A DNA stretch of 50,254 bases from Tranquillimonas alkanivorans (GCF_900115595.1 NZ_FOXA01000018.1:1-50254); one strand, 5' to 3'. Positions 18,647 to 26,474 are shown, numbered from the stretch's first letter. The notes: a model not told the origin generated them from the sequence alone. Numbers and translations are program-made.

Positions 18647-20101
18647 TCAAACCACCGGCTCCATCTCGTCGCGCACAGTGTTCTTCTCCAACGCCTCAAC
18701 GTCAGGCACGGGCCGCCGTGTGTGGGGGCTCTCGGCCAAGACCTGTTCCACTGCGCATGCGATGTGCAATAGCTTGAGATCCTCATTGCGGCGTCCGACG
18801 AGCTGGATACCGAAAGGCAAGCCGTGCCGATCGACGCCGCAAGGAATGGAAATTGCTGGATGATTCAGCAGAGTGATCGCGTAGGTGAGCCCCACGTATT
18901 CGAAATAGTTGGCCATCGGACGGCCATTGACCGTGGCCGGGTAGACCTCGTGCTTGGGCCAAGGCGACACGCCAACGGTCGGGGTAATCAGAATGTCGAA
19001 CTCTTGGAAGAATGCTTGGGCGCGGCGATAGATCTCTGTCTGCTCTGCAAGTGCGAGGCCGACGTCGCGGATCGAGAACCGCGAAGCATGTTCAAGGTTC
19101 TGAGCCACAAGGCGACCCCACTGGCCGGGCCGCTCGCGCTCCTTCTCGGCGTACATGCCAATGTAATGCGAAGCGCGCAGCACTTCGTAGACATGCTGCA
19201 CATTGCCCATGTCGGGATGAGCCTGATCGACGCTGCGAAAGACGCTGCCGAACGCACCAAGCCGCTCCCGGAACGTTCCGCGCAGGTCGTCTTCGATCGG
19301 TGCGAAGCCCAAGTCCTCGGAAATGGCGATCTTGAGTGCGGAGATGTCAACAGGCCGGTCCAGCGACCAGTCCACCAGTGAAGCGAGAGGATCTCTCGGA
19401 TCCGATGTCGCCATGGCCTTGAGCATCATCAGAGCGTCTTCTGCCGTGCGGGCCATCGGCCCTTGGACAGGGAAGTGGGTCGTGCCGATGGATCGCTTGT
19501 CTGATGCCACAACACCTGCCGTCGGACGCATTCCCACTACGCCGCAATATGATGCCGGGATGCGCAAACTGCCGGCATTGTCGGATCCGTGCGCCAGTGG
19601 CATCATGCCGGTGGCCAGCGCAATGGCCGATCCGCCAGAGGACCCGCCGCAGGTGCGCGACGGCTCAAACGGGTTGCCGCTGACGCCGTAAACCGGATTA
19701 AAGGTATTGCCGCCCGCCCCGTGTTCCGGTGTGTTGGTCTTGGCGAAGATATTCGCCCCCTTGTCCCGGAGGTTGGCAACAAGCGCCTCGTCGGCCTCAG
19801 GCACATTGTGCCGGAACATTTCGGAGCCGAAGGTCGTGGTCAGGTCCTTTGTCTCTACCAGATCCTTTATGCCGACTGGGAGGCCATGCAGCGGCGGCAG
19901 CGGCGCCCCCTCCAAAACCCGCGCCTCGGCTTCCTTAGCTCGCGTCCGCGCCGCCTCGTACGCGATCGCGACGACCCCATTCACCGGAGGGTTGACCTTC
20001 TCGACCCGGGAAAGGCAGGACTCCAGCAGTTCCACTGGTGAAAGCTCCTTGGTGCCGATCTTGCGGCGCGCCTCGGAGGCAGTCAGATCACAGGCCTGCA
20101 T
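18647..20101 (-). CDS. amidase (amidase-signature family)
   Basis: 484 residues from the ATG at 20101, which has AAGGAG seven bases upstream. An extension to 20227 would add 42 basic residues without family resemblance. The catalytic Lys is in GLPVGIKDL, the Gly/Ser-rich signature is GGSSGGSAIALATG, and the nucleophile Ser is in SDNAGSLRIP, where the more usual sequence has GGS in place of AGS. It hydrolyses an amide to acid and ammonia in the cytoplasm. It is separated from the GntR gene by 41 bp on the same strand. Glutaminyl-tRNA amidotransferase GatA is a relative, but the isolated catabolic context argues against that role. Confidence 0.93.
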   Translation of the reverse strand: MQACDLTASEARRKIGTKELSPVELLESCLSRVEKVNPPVNGVVAIAYEAARTRAKEAEARVLEGAPLPPLHGLPVGIKDLVETKDLTTTFGSEMFRHNVPEADEALVANLRDKGANIFAKTNTPEHGAGGNTFNPVYGVSGNPFEPSRTCGGSSGGSAIALATGMMPLAHGSDNAGSLRIPASYCGVVGMRPTAGVVASDKRSIGTTHFPVQGPMARTAEDALMMLKAMATSDPRDPLASLVDWSLDRPVDISALKIAISEDLGFAPIEDDLRGTFRERLGAFGSVFRSVDQAHPDMGNVQHVYEVLRASHYIGMYAEKERERPGQWGRLVAQNLEHASRFSIRDVGLALAEQTEIYRRAQAFFQEFDILITPTVGVSPWPKHEVYPATVNGRPMANYFEYVGLTYAITLLNHPAISIPCGVDRHGLPFGIQLVGRRNEDLKLLHIACAVEQVLAESPHTRRPVPDVEALEKNTVRDEMEPVV

Positions 20102-20182
20102 TTGTTGGCTCCTTCCCCTTCGGACGCCGGTTCGTCCTCGTTTTGTCACGCCTGGAGCATCTTCCGGCGCTGGATCGGTCTT

Positions 20183-20190
20183 TGTATACA
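20183..20190. promoter_or_regulatory. TGTATACA palindrome upstream of the amidase
   Basis: A perfect palindrome inside TTGTATACAT, 82 bp ahead of the amidase start. It fits the general GT-(N)-AC operator pattern known for FadR-subgroup GntR regulators, one of which is encoded at 17925. Confidence 0.4.
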
Positions 20191-20305
20191 TCGACCGTGC
20201 TCTAGCCTCCGATCTCGAGTCAATCATTAATTATGTTCTACGTCGATTTCTCCGTTGGCTTGCCGTTTTGACCTCCGGCGGCGGCAAAAGTGCATGCGCC
20301 TGCGC

Positions 20306-20418
20306 ACTCGAGACCCCGGTCGAACGTGATCGAGCGGCGCGCAGGTTGCGGGAGAGGTGCCATGACATCCATCAGCCGGTTCATCAGATGCGTGGTGCTG
20401 CGGTCGTTGTTGCGGAAG
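20306..20418. repeat. 113-bp duplicated transposase segment, copy 1
   Basis: About 97% identical to 20505-20617 (three substitutions seen), same orientation, period 199 bp. It encodes the FRNNDRSTTHLMNRLMDV to TFDRGLE part of the transposase, out of frame with the preceding gene. Confidence 0.9.
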
Positions 20419-20504
20419 AAAACCAAAAGTTTGCCACGGCGCTTGCGGATCGCAGAACCAGACGTCGGTTCCGATCCCCGGCTTGAGCTTACGCCAGTTC
20501 CGGA

Positions 20505-20617
20505 ACTCGAGACCTCGGTCGAACGTGATCGAGCGGCGCGCGGGTTGTGGGAGAGGTGCCATGACATCCATCAGCCGGTTCATCAGATGCGTGGTGCTGC
20601 GGTCGTTGTTGCGGAAG
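20505..20617. repeat. 113-bp duplicated transposase segment, copy 2 (native position)
   Basis: This copy is in the correct frame and position within the IS30 transposase. It matches copy 1 at 20306-20418. Confidence 0.9.
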
Positions 20618-21356
20618 AGGACGGCGAAACGGGTTTTGCGTTCTATGAGCGAGGCGACGTTCGCGTTGCCGTGGGCGCGCTCGAAGATCATCAAATCGCC
20701 TTCCCAGTCGCCGAACATCTCGCGCGACGAGACGTGTTTCGGACGTTCATGGATGGATCGATCTGGCGGAAAGACTTGGCCGCGCGGTCTGCGGGCATAT
20801 CGCGGCTGGCGCTTCTTGCGACGGCTGGGCAGATAGCGCGCCAGTTCAGCGGATCGGCCATCGGGGCCGTAGACGTAGGCATAGATCGTCTCGTGGCTGA
20901 CCCGGACAGGAAGGCCTTCATAGCCCAGGCGACCGGCGATCTGTTCCGGCGACCAGCCTTCTTTCAGTTGCGCGACCACCGCATCGCGGAGCTCTTCCAG
21001 GCGCACCAGCTTGCGCCGTCGTGTCCGCCTGGCATCTGCATACCGTTGCGCATTCACCCCGTAGTAGCCACTGAGGTAAGTCAGTTCGTCGTCTTCGAAG
21101 CGATTGCGGCGGATCTCGCGGTAGACGGTCGAACGGTGCCGCCCGATTTCAGCGGCGATCCTGCTAACCGGAATCTTCGCGTTCAACATTTCCTCGATGG
21201 CGCGCCTCTCGCGCAGGTCCAGCTCTATGTGGGCCACTGTCCGTTCTCCTTGCTTTTCCAGCAGGATAGGGGAAATGTCGCAACGCAGTTTAGAATGTGC
21301 CCCTCAGCGCGCCGAGCTTCGCGTAAGCTGTGTTATGTTTCGCGAAGGATGAGCCC

Positions 21357-21758
21357 ATGCCGAGGTCGCGCGAGGGAGACGGATCAATGCCGCCGGCAAA
21401 GGCGCGCAAGCGCGGCAGGACCGTCGTGATCCTCGAGAGCGACTTCATTGAGGCCGAGGATCTCCGCGAACGCTGCGAGGAGTTGGGGTTCACGGTGCTC
21501 CGGGTGGCCTCGCGCCCGGCCGATGCCTTCGAGTCGATCCTCCGTCTTCGCCCCGATTACGCCCTGATCGACTGCCAGCTCGGGGCCGGGCTCGACGGAA
21601 TGATGATTGTCCGGCTCGCCGAGTCTCGCGTGCCGGAGACCCGCTTCCTGATCATCGGCGAGATGAAGACATCGGATAGTCCAGGGGTAACCCGCCTCGT
21701 CCTGGCGAAACCGGTCACCGATACAGGTCTCCGGCTGGCGATGGGGGCCGAGGCCTGA
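21357..21758 (+). CDS. stand-alone receiver-domain protein, divergent
   Basis: About 133 residues from the ATG at 21357 (AAGGA eight bases ahead; 21387 and a GTG at 21330 are alternatives). A single CheY-like receiver domain follows a basic leader. Phosphoacceptor Asp72 (YALIDCQL) and the late Lys of LAKPV are present. The acidic pocket reads ESD instead of the usual EDE/EDD, and the switch Thr/Ser region (FLIIGEMK) is atypical. It may signal weakly or without phosphorylation. It has no output domain, so it probably works as a phosphate shuttle or sink with HWE kinases. A decayed paralogue lies at 23870. It converges on a small gene at 21774. Confidence 0.75.
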   Translation: MPRSREGDGSMPPAKARKRGRTVVILESDFIEAEDLRERCEELGFTVLRVASRPADAFESILRLRPDYALIDCQLGAGLDGMMIVRLAESRVPETRFLIIGEMKTSDSPGVTRLVLAKPVTDTGLRLAMGAEA

Positions 21759-21773
21759 GGGCGTGCGGCACGC

Positions 21774-21956
21774 TCAGGCCAGCCCGCAGCACGCCAGGGG
21801 AGCGCCGTCGAGGCGGTGCACCAGCAGGAACGCGAAGTTGCGCTTGGGCTGGTCCGGATGCCGCCGCACCTGGAGCGCCAGTCCGTCCCTGTCCGGCGCA
21901 CCGCGGCCGAGGAACGCCAGCACGTCCCGCAGGTCCTGTTCGAGATGAGGGTCCAT
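21774..21956 (-). CDS. unrecognised 60-residue protein, paralogue A
   Basis: Sixty residues from the ATG at 21956. I do not recognise the family. It is supported by a paralogue at 24297-24491 that shares M-D-x2-LE-x-DLRDVLA-x-LG near the start, then LALQVRRHPD-x-P and LVHRL. Conservation at protein level with many synonymous changes suggests selection on this frame. It is predicted to be a small soluble protein with a helical N-terminus and a strand-like C-terminal half. It lies 68 bp after the receiver gene 22025-22393 on the same strand, so probably forms an operon with it, and it converges on the receiver at 21357. No function is assigned. Confidence 0.6.
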   Translation of the reverse strand: MDPHLEQDLRDVLAFLGRGAPDRDGLALQVRRHPDQPKRNFAFLLVHRLDGAPLACCGLA

Positions 21957-22024
21957 CGGATGCTGTCCCAAGCGCCGGCCGTCGCGAGACGTCTGCCACG
22001 TCCGGCCGGTGTGCGCGACCCCGC

Positions 22025-22393
22025 CTACCGCGTCAGGGCGGCGAGCGCGTCTCGAAGATCGGACACCCGAAGCGGCTTGCGCAGGAGCCGGTCGGGGCCG
22101 CTCCCGGCGATGCGCCGCAGCTTCTCGGATGACGTGGTGGCGGCAAGGAAGATGACGCCGATCCCGGGATGGCTCCGCCGCAGGGTCTCGGTCACCTCGA
22201 CGCCGTCCGAGCCGTCCGCGAGCTCCATGTCGGTGATCAGGACCATCGGGTCGAGGTCCGCGAACTTCCGGCGGGCCTCGGCCGCGCTCGTCGCGGTGCC
22301 CAACACCCGGCACCCACACTCCCGGCAGATGTCCTCGAGGTCGAGCGCCAGGAGCGCTTCGTCTTCAACGATTACGACGTTCGGTTCGGTCAT
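22025..22393 (-). CDS. stand-alone response-regulator receiver
   Basis: 122 residues, a single receiver domain without output region. The acidic pair is Glu10-Asp11 (VIVEDEALLALDLEDI), phosphoacceptor is Asp55 (ITDMELADGSDG), the switch residue lies in FLAATTS, and Lys in LRKPL completes the site. The EDEALLALDLE start and DMELADGSDG motif are typical of receivers that pair with HWE/HisKA_2 kinases in alphaproteobacteria. An HWE kinase is encoded 4 kb away at 26475. It is divergent from the DUF6544-type gene and followed by the small ORF 21774-21956 in the same direction. Confidence 0.93.
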   Translation of the reverse strand: MTEPNVVIVEDEALLALDLEDICRECGCRVLGTATSAAEARRKFADLDPMVLITDMELADGSDGVEVTETLRRSHPGIGVIFLAATTSSEKLRRIAGSGPDRLLRKPLRVSDLRDALAALTR

Positions 22394-22560
22394 TTCGGCT
22401 GCTCGCTTCCGATAGGCAACGGGAAATCTGCTCCTGTCGTTCCCGGCCTCGGCGCGAACGTGATCGCGCGTGGCACATTCGTTGCTGCTCCGCCCGAACT
22501 TGATCCAGGTCAGGGCACCCCGGCGGCCCGCCCGCCAGTCTGGCCGCGAAAGGCATCCTC

Positions 22561-23520
22561 ATGAAGCTGTTGATCATCCTGGCACTTTTTGCCGCGGTCG
22601 CCGGCGGCGCCTTGGGCGTCTGGCGTGCGGCGGATTATCGGGCGGACAGGACCGAATGGGCGCGCCTGACCGCGGCGCAGCCGGCCGCGCCGAAGCAGTT
22701 CGATCCGGCCATGGTGGCGGAGCTTCCCGACCCTGCCCGACGCTACTTCACCTGCACTATCCGGCCGGGCACGCCGCTTTTCACCGTGGCCGAGATCGAG
22801 ATGACCGGCCGGTTCAGTCTCGGAAGCAAGGAGGCGCCGAACTACCTCGACATGCGGGCGCGCCAAATCCTTGCGGCACCCGAGGGCTTCGTCTGGGCCA
22901 TGGAGGCAAGCGGCGGCGCCATGCGCGTGGCTGGCTCCGACAGCGGCCGCTGGACCCGGTTCTGGCTCTGGGGGATCGCGCCGGTCGCGCGGGGCGACGG
23001 CGAGGACCACCGCCGATCCGCCTTCGGCCGCACTGTGGCGGAGGCCGCCATCTGGACCCCGGCGGCGCTGCTGCCCAGCCCCGGTGTGCGCTGGGACGCG
23101 GTGAGCGCGGACCGGGCACGGGTGACCGTGACCCATGAGGGGCTGGAGCAGGCGGTCGAGATCACGATCGACGACGAGGGCTGCCCCCACGAGATCCGGC
23201 TGGAGCGCTGGAGCGACGTCAATTCCGAGAAGACCTTCCGTCTCCAGCCATTCGGAGGCCGCCTGCTCGACTTCGCCTGGTTCGACGGGTTTCGGCTGCC
23301 AACCCGCGTGGAGGCGGGCAACCACTTCGGCACCGAGAGGTACTACCCCTTCTTCATCGCCGATGTCGCGAAAATCCGGTTCCCCAAGCGGTTGCAATTG
23401 ACGTCCGGGAACTTCTCTGTAGGGAGACCGTCCCGTCCCGTTGCCGGTTCGGAGTCCTCATGTCACTGCTTGCCACGACCGCCACAATCCTCACGATCTT
23501 CGGCTTCTTCGCGAGCTTGA
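22561..23520 (+). CDS. DUF6544/DUF6920-type conserved protein
   Basis: 319 residues. One N-terminal hydrophobic segment (about 1-20) suggests a membrane anchor or signal peptide. The LPDPARRYFTCTIRPGTPL segment near residue 56 and the later RLERWSDVN...FGTERYYPFF region are what I associate with the DUF6544/DUF6920 group, of unknown function. Family similarity appears to end near residue 280 (KIRFPKRLQ). The last ~40 residues are Ser/Pro/Arg-rich and overlap another small ORF, suggesting that the native stop was lost by a 3' frameshift. It is transcribed divergently from the receiver at 22025. Confidence 0.72.
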   Translation: MKLLIILALFAAVAGGALGVWRAADYRADRTEWARLTAAQPAAPKQFDPAMVAELPDPARRYFTCTIRPGTPLFTVAEIEMTGRFSLGSKEAPNYLDMRARQILAAPEGFVWAMEASGGAMRVAGSDSGRWTRFWLWGIAPVARGDGEDHRRSAFGRTVAEAAIWTPAALLPSPGVRWDAVSADRARVTVTHEGLEQAVEITIDDEGCPHEIRLERWSDVNSEKTFRLQPFGGRLLDFAWFDGFRLPTRVEAGNHFGTERYYPFFIADVAKIRFPKRLQLTSGNFSVGRPSRPVAGSESSCHCLPRPPQSSRSSASSRA

Positions 23521-23642
23521 CCGTGTTCCGCGTGGTCGTCAGCCGCCGGCGCGGCCGCGCAACAAGCACACCTTCTTCGCTTGGCCGGAACGCTCCTAAA
23601 GGTTCCGGCGACAACCAGCCCGACGAAAACTCTCCATCCTGA
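23460..23642 (+). CDS. possible small single-helix membrane protein
   Basis: A 60-residue ORF with a hydrophobic stretch (about residues 3-27, LLATTATILTIFGFFASLTV) followed by a basic, Ser-rich tail. GGAG lies five bases ahead of the ATG. It overlaps the unusual 3' tail of the DUF6544-type gene by 61 bp in another frame, so one of the two readings is probably not translated. No family recognised. Confidence 0.4.
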   Translation: MSLLATTATILTIFGFFASLTVFRVVVSRRRGRATSTPSSLGRNAPKGSGDNQPDENSPS

Positions 23643-23869
23643 CCCCACGCTCCGGGCCGCCTCAGTGAGACCGGCTCGACCGGTGGGAGGTGCCTTTCCA
23701 CGCGTGATTGGAGGTGTCCCCGAACGGCGCTTCCCAATGCTGCGCCGGAACGGGAAGGACTTCATGGCGCCTCCTCCATGCAGGCGCGGTCTGTCGCCCG
23801 GAGGAGAACGCGTGTAGGCATCGCGCGCGGTAGCGAGTCGATCGTGGGGCAGGCCCACCCGGAGAAGAC

Positions 23870-24110
23870 TTGGCCGTCGTGGTCGTCGAGGGTGGCTGCA
23901 TTGCAGCCGAAGGTGGCCTCCCGCCCGGCCGACGTCTTCGAGGCGATCCTCTGCGCCCAGGCTACGCCCTGATCGATTGCAAGCCGGGGCCGGTCCCGAC
24001 GCGATGATGATCGTGCGGCTGGCGGCGACGCGGGTGCCGGAGACGTGGTTCCTGATCCTCGGCGCGGCGGATGCGTCAGGCGGCTCGGAGCCGTACGCTG
24101 TCATGCAAAG
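23870..24110 (+). pseudogene. decayed paralogue of the receiver at 21357
   Basis: Nucleotide-level similarity to 21420-21680 is obvious over stretches such as the VASRPAD codons, the YALIDC region and the RVPET region. Relative to that gene there is a deletion of about 45 bp after the first strand, then small indels that break the frame around the phosphoacceptor Asp. No intact receiver can be translated. Together with the small ORF 24297-24491 it forms a second, damaged copy of the arrangement seen at 21357-21956. Confidence 0.75.
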
Positions 24111-24159
24111 CCTCTCACAATGCGCACCTACGTCTGGTGTAGGATCTTGAGAGCAGCGT

Positions 24160-24309
24160 TCAGGCCGCCCCATCGGGTAGATCAAAACGCGCCAGCGCGC
24201 GTTGGCGCGCCTCCGGAGTGAGGCCGCCGTCGCTTATCAGCGGCAGCGTCTCTGCCGGCAGATCAGGGCGATAGATGACGCGATAGCCGAGATGCCTCAG
24301 CGCGGCCTT
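24160..24309 (-). other. coding-like fragment of unknown origin
   Basis: The minus frame ending at a TGA (24160-24162) reads as plausible protein (KAALRHLGYRVIYRPDLP... ending in FDLPDGAA) with GC-rich third positions for about 50 codons. No clear start is seen, and its 5' end runs into the small gene 24297-24491 in another frame. It may be the tail of a gene whose front was lost, or a longer C-terminus once joined to the small ORF. Confidence 0.3.
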
Positions 24310-24491
24310 GGTTGCTCGCCGCTCCGATCCGGCGAGAGGGCTGCCGTCAGGCGATGAACCAGGACGAGTGCGAGTTCGCGCGTGGGTCGATCAGGGTGTC
24401 GCCGCACCTGGAGCGCCAGTCCGGCGCGTCCATGATGGAGGCCAAGATACGCCAGCACGTCCCGCAGATCCCGCTCGAGTTGGACGTCCAT
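24297..24491 (-). CDS. unrecognised 64-residue protein, paralogue B
   Basis: Sixty-four residues from the ATG at 24491, with GGGAG eight bases ahead. It shares the pattern M-D-x2-LE-x-DLRDVLA-x-LG, then LALQVRRHPD-x-P-x-R and LVHRL with the protein at 21774-21956. The differences are concentrated in the loop around residues 18-23 and at the C-terminus. Both copies converge on a receiver gene (here a decayed one). The family is unknown to me. The conserved basic RRHPD stretch could contact nucleic acid or phosphate, but this is only a guess. Confidence 0.6.
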   Translation of the reverse strand: MDVQLERDLRDVLAYLGLHHGRAGLALQVRRHPDRPTRELALVLVHRLTAALSPDRSGEQPRPR

Positions 24492-24791
24492 CCGTTGTTC
24501 TCCCTCTGGGCTCCCAGACCATAGATCACGGAGGCTACACACGCGATCCCGGATGCCGCGAGCGAACCATTCGGATTGACAGGCGGCGTGCCGCCGGCGC
24601 CACAGTCTGACGTGCCCGAAATTTAGGCAGGTCGAGGAAAACCCTTTGCCACTGTAGGGTTGCCTCTCTCGGATGCTACCTGTCCCACAGCTTGTCCACA
24701 GAATCCGGGGACAGATCGGACGCCCCGCTGTTCGTCTCTCGTCTCCCGCATCCCGGAAGGTCCCGCCTGGCACCGGATAGAAGGCCCGCGA
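24492..24791. other. intergenic stretch, no gene recognised
   Basis: No ORF with recognisable content. It probably contains the promoters for the BLUF pseudogene and for the divergent small gene, but I cannot place them. Confidence 0.4.
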
Positions 24792-25272
24792 ATGTGGCTT
24801 CGCAGCACATCCGCAGGCTTAACTTTCATCTTGGGTCCATACCTACGGGAAGGGACGTCGCTCAAGGGGGAACGCAGGCTTCAGATCGCCTACGCCAGCA
24901 CCGCAATCGGGCCGCAATTAACCGGGAGCATCGGGGCGTTGCTGAAGGTCTCACGGGCCAACAATGCGCGGGACAGCATCACTGGGCTGCTCATCAACAA
25001 TGATCGGCTGTTCTTTCAGGTGCTTGAGGGGCCGGAGGACCGTGTCACGGCATGTTTCAGCGGATCGAACGCAATCCCCGGCATAGCGAGACGTTACCGA
25101 GCGCAGTTTGCCCGAGTGGCAGATGGGCTTCGCAAGGTCAGAGGAGCTGAGCAACGGCGCGCAGAGATCTGTGCACTCGTTCCTGACGCTGCGGGCCGGC
25201 GAGGACGAGGCGCTGGGTTCTGATCCGGCAGATCAGAGCCTTTCGCAGAGCGCTCTCGCGACGCTGCGCTGA
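24792..25272 (+). pseudogene. BLUF-domain protein gene with two frameshifts
   Basis: From the ATG at 24792 (AAGG seven bases ahead) the frame encodes a short leader, then BLUF features: LQIAYAST with the flavin-interacting Tyr, SRANNARDSITGLL with the conserved Asn, and FFQVLEGP with the conserved Gln. After VTACF (about 25050) the family sequence continues in a second frame (QRIERNPRHSETL), then in a third (ERSLPEWQMGF and onward to a stop at 25270-25272). About 15-20 bp also seem to be missing at the second join. BLUF proteins sense blue light through FAD. This copy should not give a full domain unless the shifts are sequencing errors. Confidence 0.8.
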
Positions 25273-25444
25273 GCGGCGAGATACTCGGACAGGCCGCCGG
25301 GTAGATTGGCGAGATCATTGCCCTGAACCCCTCGGGCAAAAGTTTGCGGCGATGGGCGGAGGAGACTTTTGATCGCTCCCGCCTGTTGGACTGACGGTCC
25401 GGTTGGCACCGCCCCACATCCGGCAAAGGACTTGCCTCTCGGCC

Positions 25445-26314
25445 TCATCCTTTCCCCTCCGCGGCGGCGGCCCAGAGTTGAACATTGTCGCGGATATAAT
25501 CAAAGATCGACCGCGAGGGGTGGCCGAGCATGCGCTCGAGATCGGGCGCGACCTCCGCGGCTTGGCCAAAGCTCAGCCCCACATGCAACAGGGTCTGCAC
25601 CGTCACGAGGCCGGCCGGGGCACCGCGGGCCCGCAAGTGGCGAACATATCCCGGCACTGAAGCGCGCTCATAGACAATTTTGCGTCCCGTCGCGCGGCTC
25701 AGCGCCGCGGCCACCGCGTCGAACGTGACCGCGTCGGGACCGGTCAATGTATAGCTCCGGCCGAGATGCGCCTCGGGGTGCGACAGGCACAGTGCCGCAG
25801 CCGCGCCAAGATCCCGTAGATCGAGAAAGGCCACCCGACCGTGCCCCGCCGGCACGTAGAGGCGGTTTTCCTCCCGGATGTCGCGAAGATAGGCGTCTTC
25901 GAGGTTCTGTGCGAAGAAACCAGGCCGCAGGATCGTCCAGTCGCCGGGTCTCGCCCTCAACCGCCGCTCCACGGCGGCATGCGGCAGAAGCGGGTTCCGC
26001 TCCGCCCCGGCGACCGACAGGAACACGATGTGTCCGATGCCGAGGCGCCGAGCCATGTCGATGAATGGGCCGAGGGTCTCGTCGATGTCGGCAATTGCCG
26101 GAGGGCGGAGCAGGAAGACGCCCTGCGCCCCGTCGAGCGCCGGCTCCCAGGTACGGGGGTTGCGGAAATCCAACCGAACCTCCCCCGGGCGGCGCGGCTC
26201 TCGCACTCCGGCCCGCGAGGGCGCGCCGGCCGAATACAGGGCGCGGCGGACCTCTCGCCCCGATTTGCCCGAGGCCCCGGTGATCAGGAAAGGATTCTTG
26301 ATCGCCATTGGCAT
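25445..26314 (-). CDS. NmrA-like NAD(P)-binding protein
   Basis: 289 residues from the ATG at 26314. A longer reading to 26530 adds a Cys/Arg-rich leader unlike the family and runs toward the divergent kinase gene. The dinucleotide loop is ITGASGKSGREV (about residues 9-20). The atypical-SDR pattern continues with FLLRPP, then LSVAGAE, and WTILRPGFFAQN, as in NmrA/QOR2-like proteins. Such proteins are redox sensors or quinone or NAD(P)H-dependent reductases in the cytoplasm. It is divergent from the HWE kinase. Neither start has a clear ribosome-binding site. Confidence 0.85.
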   Translation of the reverse strand: MPMAIKNPFLITGASGKSGREVRRALYSAGAPSRAGVREPRRPGEVRLDFRNPRTWEPALDGAQGVFLLRPPAIADIDETLGPFIDMARRLGIGHIVFLSVAGAERNPLLPHAAVERRLRARPGDWTILRPGFFAQNLEDAYLRDIREENRLYVPAGHGRVAFLDLRDLGAAAALCLSHPEAHLGRSYTLTGPDAVTFDAVAAALSRATGRKIVYERASVPGYVRHLRARGAPAGLVTVQTLLHVGLSFGQAAEVAPDLERMLGHPSRSIFDYIRDNVQLWAAAAEGKG

Positions 26315-26474
26315 GAAGTAGCGCGTCACTGTGATGCGTCGAAGCGCGATTTGCCGCTTTCCGGCTGCGATCCCCTGCCTTTGGCGGCTTCGCGGTGGCA
26401 TGTCGGATCTTAATCGGCATAATTGCGGCACGACATGATAGCATGGGCAGGAACATCTTTGCCCGGAGGGACGT

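Larger units (their letters stand above)
20227..21237 (-). pseudogene. IS30-family transposase, 3' end replaced
   Basis: The first ~270 residues are a good IS30 transposase: helix-turn-helix (about 18-40, IPVSRIAAEIGRHRSTVYREIRR), the SHETIYAYVY motif, and the catalytic Asp in GDWEGD (about 177) and in ITFDRGLEF (about 240). After DPQAPWQ (about 271) family proteins continue with the segment holding the catalytic Glu (typically ENxNGxxR). Here the sequence instead jumps into an out-of-frame second copy of an earlier part of the gene and stops after about 65 unrelated residues. Without the third acidic residue the product should be inactive. Confidence 0.88.
20227..21300 (-). mobile_element. 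degenerate IS30-family insertion sequence
   Basis: Contains an IS30-type transposase gene that has lost its 3' part and carries an internal duplication. The right limit is approximate. The sequence upstream of the transposase (about 21255-21296) looks like an IS end, but I could not find a matching inverted repeat at the left, as expected if that end was deleted. Confidence 0.7.

Noticed and set aside
20227-20260. possible left inverted repeat of the IS30 element
   Set aside because: Similarity to the presumed right end (around 21270-21296) requires several gaps, too weak to call.
21957-22319. N-terminal extension of the small gene 21774-21956
   Set aside because: The extension overlaps the receiver at 22025-22393 in another frame, and similarity to paralogue B begins only at the internal Met.
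22510-23397. 295-codon minus-strand open frame
   Set aside because: Antisense to the DUF6544-type gene, with no recognisable content.
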